Source: Paralithodes platypus (Eukaryota > Arthropoda > Malacostraca > Decapoda > Lithodidae). Taken from it: a stretch of 64,000 nucleotides of DNA. The stretch spans positions 13,210,036 through 13,274,035 of the forward strand of contig CM064545.1 in NCBI GenBank assembly GCA_032716605.1, in the 5' to 3' direction. The position numbers and the translations under genes are program-made. Positions 45,191 to 53,690 of this stretch are shown piece by piece (within the stretch, counting starts at the first letter, position 1; each line of letters begins with the position of its first letter). The notes under the pieces are model-generated. The model was not told the origin of the DNA. It did no database searches and saw nothing but the letters and a program-made list of their open reading frames with translations.

Positions 45191-45215
45191 CATATAATTT
45201 GCCAGCAGGGGGCAA
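42504..45215 (-). CDS. LINE C endonuclease-RT protein, long open frame, truncated at both ends
   Basis: A 903-codon minus-strand frame. The endonuclease is partial: VCVYAPTEDILERKKEEFW, FLIGDMNGKVGDR and GGLSDHYVVVAKV (about 44623-44640), but the first catalytic residues are missing. A long basic linker follows, then RT: PDDWKTGIIVPLYKGKGERG, MDLEKAYDRVDREG, GLKQGCVMSPWLFTVYMDGV and ILLFADDTVLMSD (catalytic box at about 43149-43160). The C-terminal block NLRWFGHMERMESERMTKRV is present. The first 14 residues (MPPAGKLYDDDNMS) are encoded by the flanking repeat, so the ATG is not native. The last residues before 42504 go out of frame relative to relatives (WRDRGGEVDRI). Not autonomous. Confidence 0.8.
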   Translation of the reverse strand: MPPAGKLYDDDNMSICACLFVSSKWKECVREYGSVGSRIVWVRMKVGIQTWVIVCVYAPTEDILERKKEEFWMNVEACLEKFDKNERIFLIGDMNGKVGDRKVEGVVGGWGVPSEVNGNGSALVDVCVGRRLWIANTFFRHRMIHRYTWKRMLTMKDKTVMERKSLIDYVCVDERMKKSVMDARVYRGIGGGLSDHYVVVAKVRIQKKWVRRAGGRREEGGMVRRVERLQEEEVREEYRRAVERRLGGFDLEVMEEVEEMSKVFKDEICAACEEVCGVRRRGRGVKGTAWWTEEVRIAVEEKKKAYREWLGSRGNEDSERQKRARYVESKRVVKRVVKESKRRVDEEFGRNLSVKWRESKKLFWKEVKKVREGSKGNSKGVKDKNGRMLAEKQERVERWREYFSELLNERNEEPANIAGYGMGGRRREVVEEEVGIRRSEVWEAMKRVKLGKAPGTDGVCGEMLRYGGEIVIEWVWKMCKLAWEKGSAPDDWKTGIIVPLYKGKGERGVCGNHRGICLLSVVGKVYSRVVIERVRVRTEKWIGDEQGGFRKGRGCVDQIFTLNCVVEKYLEKKQKVYVAFMDLEKAYDRVDREGLWKVLRIYGVEGKLLKAVKSMYEGAKAAVRVESEQSEFFDLNVGLKQGCVMSPWLFTVYMDGVMKEILTRAVDVGVSLKREGIEWKLPILLFADDTVLMSDNEWELQGLVNEFGTVCEKRNLKVNTGKSKVMVFERGEVTECEVKLNGQAMEIVNSFKYLGSVLSKDGTMDEEVRERVQQGKRVVGTLKAVTRNRVVSMEVKKSLHDSVVIPTLTYGSEAWTLVERLRPRVRAVEMNYLRSACGVTWRDRQTNEEVRRRCGVEVDVLESVKRNNLRWFGHMERMESERMTKRVYERARWRDRGGEVDRI

Positions 45216-45500
45216 ATAGGCCTAACCAAACTGCGGTGATCGACCATGTAAACATGACGGCGGCGGCGGCGGTGGACGTTTGCGATCATGTTCCCGTCTA
45301 TTTTGACTGCCATTGGATACAATAATATAGGGAAGGGCTTTGCGGCAATTTTTTTGGTTGTTTGCCCCCTACTGGCAATATAATATATGATGATGATAAC
45401 ATGTCATGGGGGGGGGGGTGAGGGAGGGCTTTCAACATATTATTGTATCCAATGGCATTCAAAATAGATGGGAACATTATCCCAAGCGTCCAACGCCGAC
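45191..45500. repeat. GGATACAATAATAT hairpin-family repeats, converging copies
   Basis: 45200-45310 holds GCCAGCAGGGGGCAAATAGG, a GGCGGC run, CATGTTCCCGTCTATTTTGA and CATTGGATACAATAATAT. The next part, 45355-45490, is the same family inverted: TTGCCCCCTACTGGCAATAT, GTCATGGGG, CATATTATTGTATCCAATGG and AAAATAGATGGGAAC. The two together make a large imperfect inverted repeat. Confidence 0.8.
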
Positions 45501-45620
45501 ACCGCTGCGGCTGCTGAAGAACAAGGAAGTTAGCAATAGGTTTCATTGTGAACTGGAGGAAATTAATAGAAATAAGGAAGCTAGGCCTAGCGATGTAAAT
45601 AGTCAATGGAATTTCCTTAA

Positions 45621-45714
45621 CCCGGGAACTGCGGGGAGACTCTTAAGAGTTCCCCCGGTGGACTGCGGGGAGACTCTTAAGAGTGAGTGAAACAAAAAAT
45701 CAACTTAAAACATC

Positions 45715-45756
<42 letters not shown>

Positions 45757-46239
45757 CCCTGGGCCATGCAAAATCTCAGTCCTCTACCTCCCCTCCTTCC
45801 CCACTTTCCTCCTCTCCTTCAGTTATCACCTATTTTCCCTGTTATTCCCTTATTCTGAGGTATATTTTCGTGCTAACATAAAGCGAGTTGCAAGCAGGGT
45901 GTTGTCATCACTGATGGCAAGCGAGTGCAAGAGAGAGAGAGAGAGAGTATCGATCGACTGTGTCTCAGTGGCCTTGGGGGAAATTGGCGGGAAAGCAGCT
46001 TGCCTCACCCATACATTATACAACTCGCGGGCTATATCTCCGATTTTGACCATCCAAACGCTGTTTTCACTCGTTTTATTGTTGTTTCAGGTTAATACCT
46101 TTATAATCAACCCATAATAGGCGCATATGGATAAGTATTAATGCTATTAATGGTACAATGAATATTTTAGTGACGGAAACACCTCAAATACGTCGGCACA
46201 GGGGGACGTTTCCAATTACCCCCATGCGCACTTGTTAGG
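45621..46239. mobile_element. 619-bp TTAA-flanked MITE, poly(T) variant
   Basis: TTAA at 45617-45620 and 46240-46243. Over most of its length it is the same as 49892-50506. The left part has two copies of GACTGCGGGGAGACTCTTAA, and the interior AATCAACTT-AACATCGA followed by about 34 T. Terminal inverted repeats are weak (CCCGGGAACTGCG and, inverted, CCTAACAAGTGCG), so superfamily placement rests mainly on the TTAA. No ORF is supported. Confidence 0.8.
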
Positions 46240-46243
46240 TTAA

Positions 46244-46860
46244 TAATGACAATTATATGTATAGGTACCGGTATAAAGTAAAAACTATATATTTTACATA
46301 ATTTATTGCATATCTTACATATTTAAACAAATATATATTAAAAATAGTTTAACCACACCAATGAGTTCCCCCAAAATACTGTAATAGGGCTGGCCTGAAG
46401 AATTAGATCAAGATGGACAACCAATCAAGACATGATAGGTAGGGAAGGGCAGGTGAACAAATCTAGGACGGTGAAGATACGCAGACATTTCTCGCCATTT
46501 CACCATTCAGCCGCACCACATGAGTTCCACAACAGAACTCTTATAGGGTAGAGCCGAAAGATGAGGCAAGAACTGCTACACTGCAGCACAGCACCAATTA
46601 AGAAGTGATCAAAAGCGAAGAATGAGAGATCAGGTCTATGGAAAAAATATATCGCACAGAAATGCACAAAAAATACACACACCGAGGGAAATCGAGTCAG
46701 CTCGACCGCATCAGCGACCGACACAAATCAGGTCAGGAGCTAATAACCTAGCCAGGCAGGGTGGCATATGATATAGGCCGTCCGGAGGACAACCGAATGA
46801 GACAGAATAAGAACAGAAGGGGAAAAACATAGAAAGAGGAATGAAAAACTTGTCATGTCA
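46244..46860. other. no gene seen
   Basis: AT-rich, then moderately GC-balanced DNA. The 60-75-codon frames at 46500-46724 and 46740-46937 on the minus strand show no conserved feature. Confidence 0.6.
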
Positions 46861-47110
46861 TCGTCATATTGCCAGCAGGGGGCAAAATAGACAAATACAC
46901 CAAAAATCGGGGTGTGGGGGCGGCAGCCCCCACCCATAATAGCCTACTATGATAGGTTAGGTAAGGTTGTTAGGTTAGGCTAGGCTAATGTCCTTTCAAA
47001 GGGGTATAAACACTAGGATAGCCTATACCCGGTCAAAGGTAAGTCCTGCTCTAGTCTCCTTGAATGCTACCTTAAATTGTAATATTAGACTAGGCCTAGC
47101 TTGGCTTAAC
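46861..47110 (+). repeat. TAGGCC-rich module, copy 2 (unoccupied form)
   Basis: ATATTGCCAGCAGGGGGCAA, AATAGACAAATACACCAAAA and GTGTGGGGGCGGCAGCCCCC lead into the module; the TTAA at about 47073 is intact. The leader matches 51045-51080, which shows that the module has a constant 5' extension. Confidence 0.85.
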
Positions 47111-47699
47111 ATGGGATACTGTTTGGGGGTTGGGAATAGGCTCAGGCTGCTTTAGGCCTAATTAGGTAAAAATAGTCAAATCGAGACAATTGCACAGCCA
47201 ACATAGGCTAGCCTATTTATAGGCTACCTTTCATTACTGCAGTTAAGCACAAACTTATTTTACAATGGAAAATAATGCATGAGGAGGGCTGGGTAGGCCT
47301 ATTAGTATTTTGTGAAATAACTTAAATTAGGTTAGGCTATAGTATACTTCATTAGGTTATTAGGCCTATGAGAAAACAGGCCTAGCTTAATTTTATTTCA
47401 CTGCTCAACATATTTTTGTTTGTTTTTGCTGTTGAGCTCTGCATAGGGCTATATTCAGGTAGGCTTGAGTTTTAGTAAAATTGCATTAGGCTAGGCTACA
47501 TATTTTTACTTCTATTGGAAAGCACAGGCCTACACAATAGTACACATGTTAAAGAATTTAGCCTAGCCTACCACAATTTAGCCTAGACTGAAAGAACAAA
47601 CAAAAATAGGCTAGGCTAATTGCAGCTAAATAATTTAGCCTAGCCTCCACAATTTAGCCTAGACTGAAAAAACAAACAAAAATAGGCTAATTGCAGTTT
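47111..47699. other. TAGGCCTA-rich filler
   Basis: Dense short words GCCTAGCCTA, TAGGCTAGGC and AGGCCTA on both strands, with an internal near-repeat (TTTAGCCTAG-CT, AGACTGAAA-AACAAACAAA) at about 47560-47600 and 47634-47675. It has no coding capacity. Confidence 0.8.
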
Positions 47700-47712
47700 T
47701 GGTAAGAGTTGT

Positions 47713-48124
47713 TGTTGTTGTCGTTGTTGTTCCCCAAGCTGCCTGGCCGAACAGCCCCAAGGCCCCGAGTAAGGCCAAGGCCATAAACGAGCGCCCCCAC
47801 AGAACCCTCACTGCCGACCACAATAAAGCCTGGGTGACCGAAGCCACTCCATGGCGGGGAGCTGAGAGGGTGCGTAAACGCCCGGGAAACCAAAGCCCCA
47901 CCCAGGGCCCTGTGCCCCTCAGCAATTATGAAGAGAAAGTTGAGGGGCAAAGGAATAATGTGACGCTTTAGCTTCCAATCTTGGTAGATTGGGAGGTCAA
48001 TCCACGGAAGAGACGCCGTCACTTGAGATTTAGAAAATATATAAGTAAAAGGAACAGTCAGAGTAAGCTATGGGTATGGCAGAGATCGCTCAGGTCTCAC
48101 TCTGATAGACCAGCCCATCGCCAG
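47713..48124 (-). mobile_element. 412-bp retroposon with 13-bp target duplication, (AAC)n tail
   Basis: TGGTAAGAGTTGT occurs at 47700-47712 and 48125-48137. The insert carries GTTGTTGTCGTTGTTGTT at its left edge, which is an (AAC)n-type tail on the minus strand. Its minus-strand head starts near ACTGGCGATGGGCTGGTC. The tail, duplication and length suggest a SINE or a short LINE 3' fragment. Clear pol III boxes were not found and the source is not recognised. Confidence 0.65.
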
Positions 48125-48137
48125 TGGTAAGAGTTGT

Positions 48138-48800
48138 AGTTGTGGGCATACCAAAAGCTTTGTTTATATAGCCTAGTCGCACGCTCGCAGTTAGGCCTAC
48201 ATTCGCTTCTAATTTAACTGCTGGGGTAAACTTGGTAAAGCCACCCTCAATCCGCCGGCCGGTAACAAAACAATTTACCCATCGCCTGGCCGTGGGATAC
48301 AATAATGGGTTGAAGGGGCTTTATCCCCCTATGACTTATTGTCATCATCATCTATATCACCAGCAGGGGCAAATAACCACAGTCAAATTAGACGCGAATG
48401 TAACTGCGAGCGTGCGACTACGTAAGTAAAGGGGACGATAGACCCGCTAACACAACTCTTAACGCATTTTTTCCTAATGTATTAGATTTTTTTTATATTT
48501 ATGACCTCAACAGTTGAAAGATGACAATTTTATGGTTTATTTTAGGCTATACAAATACATTTGCTTTGTACCGGTAACTTAGATACGGTACTCATATTTA
48601 TGCTTATAATTGCCGTACGAGTGGGTTTTTTCTTTTTATATGTAGGCCTAGGCTAAACAAATGTTAGTTTTTGTTTTATAGGCTAAACTAGGCTGAATTT
48701 ATGTTAATAAATATTAATTGGAGGGAGCAAATCTGTCAAGGAATAGCCTAGATGTGGAAATTTACAGACAATTTGCTCTAGCCCTTTTTGAGATACAGAG
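48138..48800. other. hairpin-family fragment and AT-rich filler
   Basis: 48290-48375 contains a diverged hairpin-family copy (GGGATACAATAATGGG, ATTGTCATCATCATCTATAT, CACCAGCAGGGGCAAATA). The rest, up to 48800, is TAGGCTA-rich and AT-rich, with no gene. Confidence 0.6.
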
Positions 48801-48984
48801 GTTAGAGATCGTTGGATACAATAATATGTTGAGGGGGTCAATCACCCCCCATGACATATTGTCATCATCATATATATTGCCAGCAGGGGGCAAATAGCCT
48901 AGGCCTAGCCTAACTACAACAAAAATCGCCGTCAAAATAGACGCAAACTTATATTAACTATGGCGATCGACCATTGCCCGCACC
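48801..48984. repeat. GGATACAATAATAT hairpin-family repeat, compact uninterrupted copy
   Basis: CGTTGGATACAATAATATGT, TGAGGGGGTCAATCACCCCC, ATGACATATTGTCATCATCA and ATTGCCAGCAGGGGGCAAAT follow each other without gaps, then GCCGTCAAAATAGACG. GGGGGTCAATCACCCCC is a strong hairpin and ACATATTGTCATCATCATAT-like words flank it. This copy shows the pre-insertion form of the repeat that LINE C entered. Confidence 0.8.
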
Positions 48985-49512
48985 GGCCGTCCCCCGGTTA
49001 TTGTTGAGGTCCTGAGGAACCGTATGACTTTGACGAGCTCTTCCCTCCGCAGTCTCCGCATCCCATGTATCGTCGTACGGTACCTCTTCCCCTCCACATC
49101 CTACATCTGGTCGTCCTACATATGCCTCCTAAGCCTCGCCTCGTCCCGTCACTGAGCATGTGGATGGGCGTCCCTTTCTGGCTTCAAAGATGGATTCCTT
49201 CCGACAGCTCCTACTGGATTGTCTGGGGTTGGATGATAAGGGCACCTCGCTTCAAGACATTGCTCTGGCCCTAGTACCGCAGTTTGTAGGTCTCTGGTTT
49301 GCCACCTGATGACCTGCTATTGGATTGTTGCCTTTACAGTGTTACGGTTCTACGAATGACCTAGAGTGAATGTGACACGGTGGTGAATTTTAACCTTAAC
49401 TATAAACTAATTTAAATTGTGACATAGGATCTCCGCGACTACGGTAGGGCCGGAGCGGGCGAGTATTCGCCTGAGGTTGCCCTTAACCCCCAAGACAAGA
49501 CAAGACAAAATT
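48985..49512 (+). mobile_element. LINE 3' fragment with (AAGAC)n tail
   Basis: Plus-strand readings include PEEPYDFDELFPPQSPHPMY and, after a frameshift, DSFRQLLLDCLGLDDKGTSL and ALALVPQFVGLWFAT before a stop at about 49308, then a 3' UTR ending CCCCAAGACAAGACAAGACA. Tails of this type occur in jockey/I-group LINEs. It could be the 3' end of the LINE G family, whose own 3' end lies outside the window; this link is an inference. Confidence 0.5.
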
Positions 49513-49887
49513 CTAGTGCTGGTTTTACTCAGATTTTGTGAGTTTTAATTTAGCCTAGCCTAGGCCTAAGAGTTCAGAAGATTTGCAAAATGCACCCCAT
49601 ACTAGCCTACCCATAGCCTAATAGGCCTAGTGATTCTTTTTTGGCAGACCACCTCAAATTTTCATATAGCCTAAGTTCTGGAATGCATGTTGGAATAGCC
49701 TTCCTATAAACTGTAGGCTAGGCTACTTCCTTTTAATTTAAGTTTGATTCTTTGGAAAAATCTATTAGGCCTAGACCAGGGCAGGAAAGTAACATTTAAA
49801 ATGACGTGTAAAAAGTCGCCCATAAACGGCGGGCCGCTATGTTATTGTAATTTGGGAGCTTATTTCGTCTGTTGATTGACTTTGTCC
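49513..49887. other. TAGGCCTA-rich filler, no gene
   Basis: AT-rich sequence with GCCTAGCCTAGGCCTA-type words and no reading frame of note. Confidence 0.7.
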
Positions 49888-49891
49888 TTAA

Positions 49892-49988
49892 CCCGGGAAC
49901 TGCCGGGAGACTCTTAAGAGTTTCCCCCGGCGGACTGCGGGGAGACTCTTAAGAGTGAGTGAGAAAAAAAAATCAACTTTTGACATCG

Positions 49989-50023
<35 letters not shown>

Positions 50024-50506
50024 GGCCCCTGGGCCATGCAAAATCTCAGTCCTCTACCTCCCCTCCTTCCCCACTTTCCTCCTCTCCTTCAGTTATCACC
50101 TATTTTCCCTGTTATTCCCTTATTCTGAGGTATATTTTCGTGCTAACATTAGAAATCCGGTTGCAGGGTGTGGTCATCACTGATAGCAAGCGAATGCAAG
50201 AGAGAGAGAGAGAGTATCGATCGACTGTGTCTCAGTGGCCTTTGGGGAAATTGGCGGGAAAGCAGCTTGCCTCACCCATACATTATACAACTCGCGGGCT
50301 ATATCTCCGATTTTGACCATCCAAACGCTGTTTTCACTCGTTTTATTGTTGTTTCAGGTTAATACCTTTATAATCAACCCATAATAGGCGCATATGGATA
50401 AGTATTAATGCTATTAATGGTACAATGAATATTTTAGTGACGGAAACACCTCAAATACGTCAGCACAGGGGGACGTTTCCAATTACCCCCATGCGCACTT
50501 GTTAGG
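49892..50506. mobile_element. 615-bp TTAA-flanked MITE, poly(A) variant
   Basis: TTAA at 49888-49891 and 50507-50510. Nearly identical to 45621-46239 except for scattered substitutions and the homopolymer: after CATCGA it has about 33 A and then TTTGGGCCCC, where the other copy has T residues. Confidence 0.85.
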
Positions 50507-50510
50507 TTAA

Positions 50511-51044
50511 TTGGGGATCCTATGAATTAGCACAGATGATGATGACTTACCGTACATCATAATACGTGACGGGCCGACGTGGGGGGGCAGAGCCACAGAG
50601 ACCCCCTCAACATATTTTGTGTCCCACAGTAACTTTTAATGGGATGGATGTAGTTACCGGGTGTACGGTCGTCATGTTTACATAGGGCGATCGCCGCGGT
50701 TAACTTCGCGTCTATTTTGACGGCGATTTTTTTTCGGCATATTTAATTTTATTCACTTCCTTTTATATTTAGGCTATAATCTAGCTTTGGCTTGACAATA
50801 ACCCTAACCTAGTCTTTCTTAAAGATTCTTCTAATCTTCCAGTAGCCTATAGCCTAATTTAGGTCATTTTTAAAGGCACACAATTAAATGGTTGGTATTT
50901 TAAACGACACTACTGCAGCATTATGAGAAACAATTTATTAGAGATAATAGGCAACAATAGATTCGCCATATTTTCTCCATAGGCTATAGTCCGCATGGAG
51001 GATTTTCGTTATCGACAAATTGAAAAAATTCCCACTTCACAGAC
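50511..51044. repeat. diverged hairpin-family copy and AT-rich filler
   Basis: 50560-50760 has GACCCCCTCAACATATTTTG, GTCATGTTTACATAGGGCG, GGTTAACTTCGCGTCTATTT and TGACGGCGATTTTTTTTCGG, an inverted-orientation family member. It retains a TTAA at 50700-50703, in the position where the ACACGAGT-rich element sits in the next copy. The remainder is AT-rich. Confidence 0.6.
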
Positions 51045-51340
51045 AAAATAGACAAATACACCAAAAATCGGGGTGTGGGGGCAGCAGCCCCCACCCATAA
51101 TAGCCTACTATAATAGGTTAGGTAAGGTTGTTAGGTTAGGCTAGGCTAATGTCCTTTCAAAGGGGTATAGGCCTAGTAAACACTAGGATAGCCTATACCT
51201 GGTCAAGGGTAAGTCCTGCTGTAGTCAACTTGAATGCTACCTTAAATTGTAATATTAGACTAGGCATAGCCTATAGATAAAATATCCTAGCCTACTTATT
51301 TATTGTAGCCTATAATATAGGCCTAGCCGGGTAGAATGTA
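51045..51340 (+). repeat. TAGGCC-rich module, copy 3 (unoccupied form)
   Basis: Same order of blocks as copies 1 and 2, with an intact TTAA at about 51241. The following sequence (ATAAAATATCCTAGCC, TATTGTAGCCTATAATATAG, GCCTAGCCGGGTAGAATGTA) matches 42180-42250, so the module is at least 300 bp. Confidence 0.9.
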
Positions 51341-51525
51341 GAGTTGCGGCAATTTTTTTGGTTGTTTTACCCCTACTGGCAATAAATATGATGATGACAA
51401 TACATCATGGGGGCAAAGCCCCCGCTCAACATATTATTGTATCCAATGGCATTCAAAATAGACGGGAACATTATCGCAAGTGTCCGACGCCGACACCGCC
51501 GCCGTCATGTTTACATATGTCGTAG
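51341..51525. repeat. GGATACAATAATAT hairpin-family copy, left of the ACACGAGT element
   Basis: TTTTACCCCTACTGGCAATA, ATGATGATGACAATACATCA, CATATTATTGTATCCAATGG, AAAATAGACGGGAACATTAT and CGCCGTCATGTTTACATATG, ending at TTAA 51526-51529. The continuation (TTCGCGTCTATTTTGA) is found at 52565. Confidence 0.75.
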
Positions 51526-51529
51526 TTAA

Positions 51530-52560
51530 AGGCTGGTTCACACTTAGCCGAGTCGGTGCGCGAGTCCAACATGAGTCACACTCGTCGATTATCGCCGTCG
51601 CTGGAGGCTGAGTCGGCCGCGAGTAGCAATTGCTCCCGAGTCAAGGAGAGTGTAACACGAGTTAACTCGAGTCAATACGAGTCAACACGTGTTCATGCAA
51701 GAGTCTGTACGAGTGTAACACGAACCCAACACGAGTGTCAAAAATTTGAAAATAATGGCCACATTCCAGGGCACGTAAACAAAGAGTATGGACGAGTCTA
51801 ACACGAGTTAACGCGATTGTTACACGGATCAACACGATTGTTATACGGATGAACATGAAAGACAACGCATTGACTCGTTGGATCTCTGTTGCAAACGTGT
51901 TGACTCGTGTTACATCCGTGTAAACTCGTGTAAACTCTCGTTGATTCGTCCTACATTTTTGAAATAACGGTATTTCAAATGACACTTGCTTTTTCGTGTT
52001 ACACTCGTGTTTTTTTTCTCAGTGGATCGTGTTTACTCTTGTTTACTCGTGTTTTCACTCGTGTTTGAATCGTGTAAACTCTGGCATCATGGGGGCACCA
52101 AATTTTGGCACTCACATTCGTGCTTTCTACTCTTGTTGATACGTGTTGCATGTGTGTTACATACGTGTTGTTGCGTGTAGACACGTGTTGCTTCATCAAC
52201 GTCGAAAAGCGATGAATCACCAAAGAGTGTTACACGGGTTTACACGAGTCAACACGAGTTAACACGAATAACGAAATTATTCCGAGTCAAACACGAGTTA
52301 ACACGTATGTACACGAGTCTACACGTATTTAGGCCACACTCGTGAGTACTCGCCACGGGACCAAAAAATGTCATGCATGCATGAAATTTTTGGACCCCGT
52401 GGCGAGTACCCACGAGTGTGTCGAGTAAACAAAGAGTATACACGAGCGTAGCACGAGTCTATACGAGTGTTGAGGAGTATCGACGAGTCATTGCTGAATA
52501 GCAAAATTTCATCACTCGTGTTGGACTCGCGCACCGACTCGGCTATGTGTGAACCAGCCT
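51530..52560. mobile_element. 1.03-kb TIR element built of ACACGAGT-like words
   Basis: Left end AGGCTGGTTCACAC, right end inverted AGGCTGGTTCACAC. The inverted repeat continues with AGCCGAGTCGGTGCGCGAG and TCCAACA-GAGT for about 50 bp. The flanks are TTAA (51526) and TTAG (52561), consistent with a TTAA duplication with one change. The interior consists of ACACGAGT, GTTAACACGAG, ACTCGTGT and relatives on both strands, with no supported ORF. An internal hairpin spans 52336-52420. The TTAA target and non-CCC ends suggest Kolobok or a related superfamily; this is tentative. Confidence 0.75.
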
Positions 52561-52565
52561 TTAGT

Positions 52566-52790
52566 TCGCGTCTATTTTGAAAGCGTTTTTTTCGGTTATT
52601 TGCCTCCTGCTGGCAATGTATATGATGATGACAATATGTCATGTGGGGGTGACCCCCCTCAACCTATTATTGTATCTAAAAGCAGTCAAATAGACGGGAA
52701 CATGATGGCCAGCGTCCGCCGCCGCTCCGCGTAGTCTAAACAAGGCTGGCGGTACACCCGAACTCTACATTCTACCCCACTAATTTTCCA
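52566..52790. repeat. hairpin-family copy, right of the ACACGAGT element
   Basis: TTCGCGTCTATTTTGAAAGC, TTATTTGCCTCCTGCTGGCA, TCAACCTATTATTGTATCTA and AATAGACGGGAACATGATGG. It continues to CTACATTCTACCCCACTA, the reverse complement of a word next to other modules (GTAGAATGTAGAG near 42238 and 51325). Confidence 0.7.
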
Positions 52791-52814
52791 ACTAGCATAA
52801 CCGATGATTATCAA

Positions 52815-53690
52815 TGATCAATCCCAGTCAGAAACGTCCATGCTTCCCTCCCATAAGTCAATGTAGGGTTTACCACACTGTCATGCAAGGACTTCTTTAC
52901 TTCCATGCTGACCACCCTATTTCTTCTTACTGCTTTCAGAGTTCCTACAACGCTCTTCCCCTGTTACACTTTCTCCCACACTTCTTCATCCATAGGCCTA
53001 CTCACATCTTTACTCAACACACTGCCCAATTACTTAAATGAGCTGACATTCTTCATAGCCGTTCAACCTCAATTCACACTCTATGGTTGCACGCCTTTCA
53101 ATGACCATAATATTGCTCTTCCTAGCATTTACCTCCAGATTCCGTTTTTCACACACTGTTCCAAACATATTTACCTGACCCTGCAACTCCCATTCAGTAT
53201 CGCTCATCAGAACTGTGTTGTCAGCAACAGTAGTACCGGTACTGTACTGTTGAGGCAACTTCCACTCGTTTCCTTCCCTTATCAGCGGTACACCAACATC
53301 CGCTGCTCTTCCTTGTATTTCTTTCACGACTCCATCCATATACTGTACCGGTATATATTGAACAACCATGGGGACATCACACACACCCTTGCTTTAACCC
53401 AACATTCAGATTAAAGAACTCGCTCTGTTAATTATCCACACATACTGACACCTTTGCACCCTCATACATGCTCTTCATTGCTTTCAGCAACTTGCCATCT
53501 ACTCCGTATATTCTCAGTACCAGCACTTTCCACATACCTTCTCTATCAATTCTGTCATAGGCCTTCTCCAACTCCATAAATGCAGCATACAACTTTTGTC
53601 GCTTCTCCAGATATTTTTCCACAACACATTTCCGGGCAAAAATCTGAGCTACACATCCTCTTCCCTTCCTAAGATGACTACAGTATGCTA
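52815..53690 (-). pseudogene. LINE C relative, RT fragment, heavily decayed
   Basis: Minus-strand pieces align to LINE C: CVVEKYLEKRQKLYAAFMEL, EKAYDRIDREGMWKVL, MDGVVKEIQGRAADVG, VLMSDTEWELQGQVNMFGTV and KRNLEVNARKSNIMV, in several frames. The FADD box is lost: the region reads STGTTVADNTVLMSD after a small insertion. GTACCGGTA words at about 53233 and 53345 mark inserted or slipped bases. Confidence 0.8.

Noticed and set aside
45240..45290. GGCGGC run as a CpG-island promoter
   Set aside because: The GC-rich run is short, recurs in other members of the hairpin repeat family, and no gene starts there.
42504..45325. Plus-strand frames across LINE C, such as 43705-44628
   Set aside because: They are antisense shadows of the 903-codon LINE C frame; their Ser/Leu/Pro-rich composition follows from the opposite-strand codons.
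46940..47700. Interstitial telomere (TTAGG)n
   Set aside because: TTAGG-like words occur (GGTTAGGTAAGGTTGTTAGG) but never as a regular array, and they belong to a repeated module.
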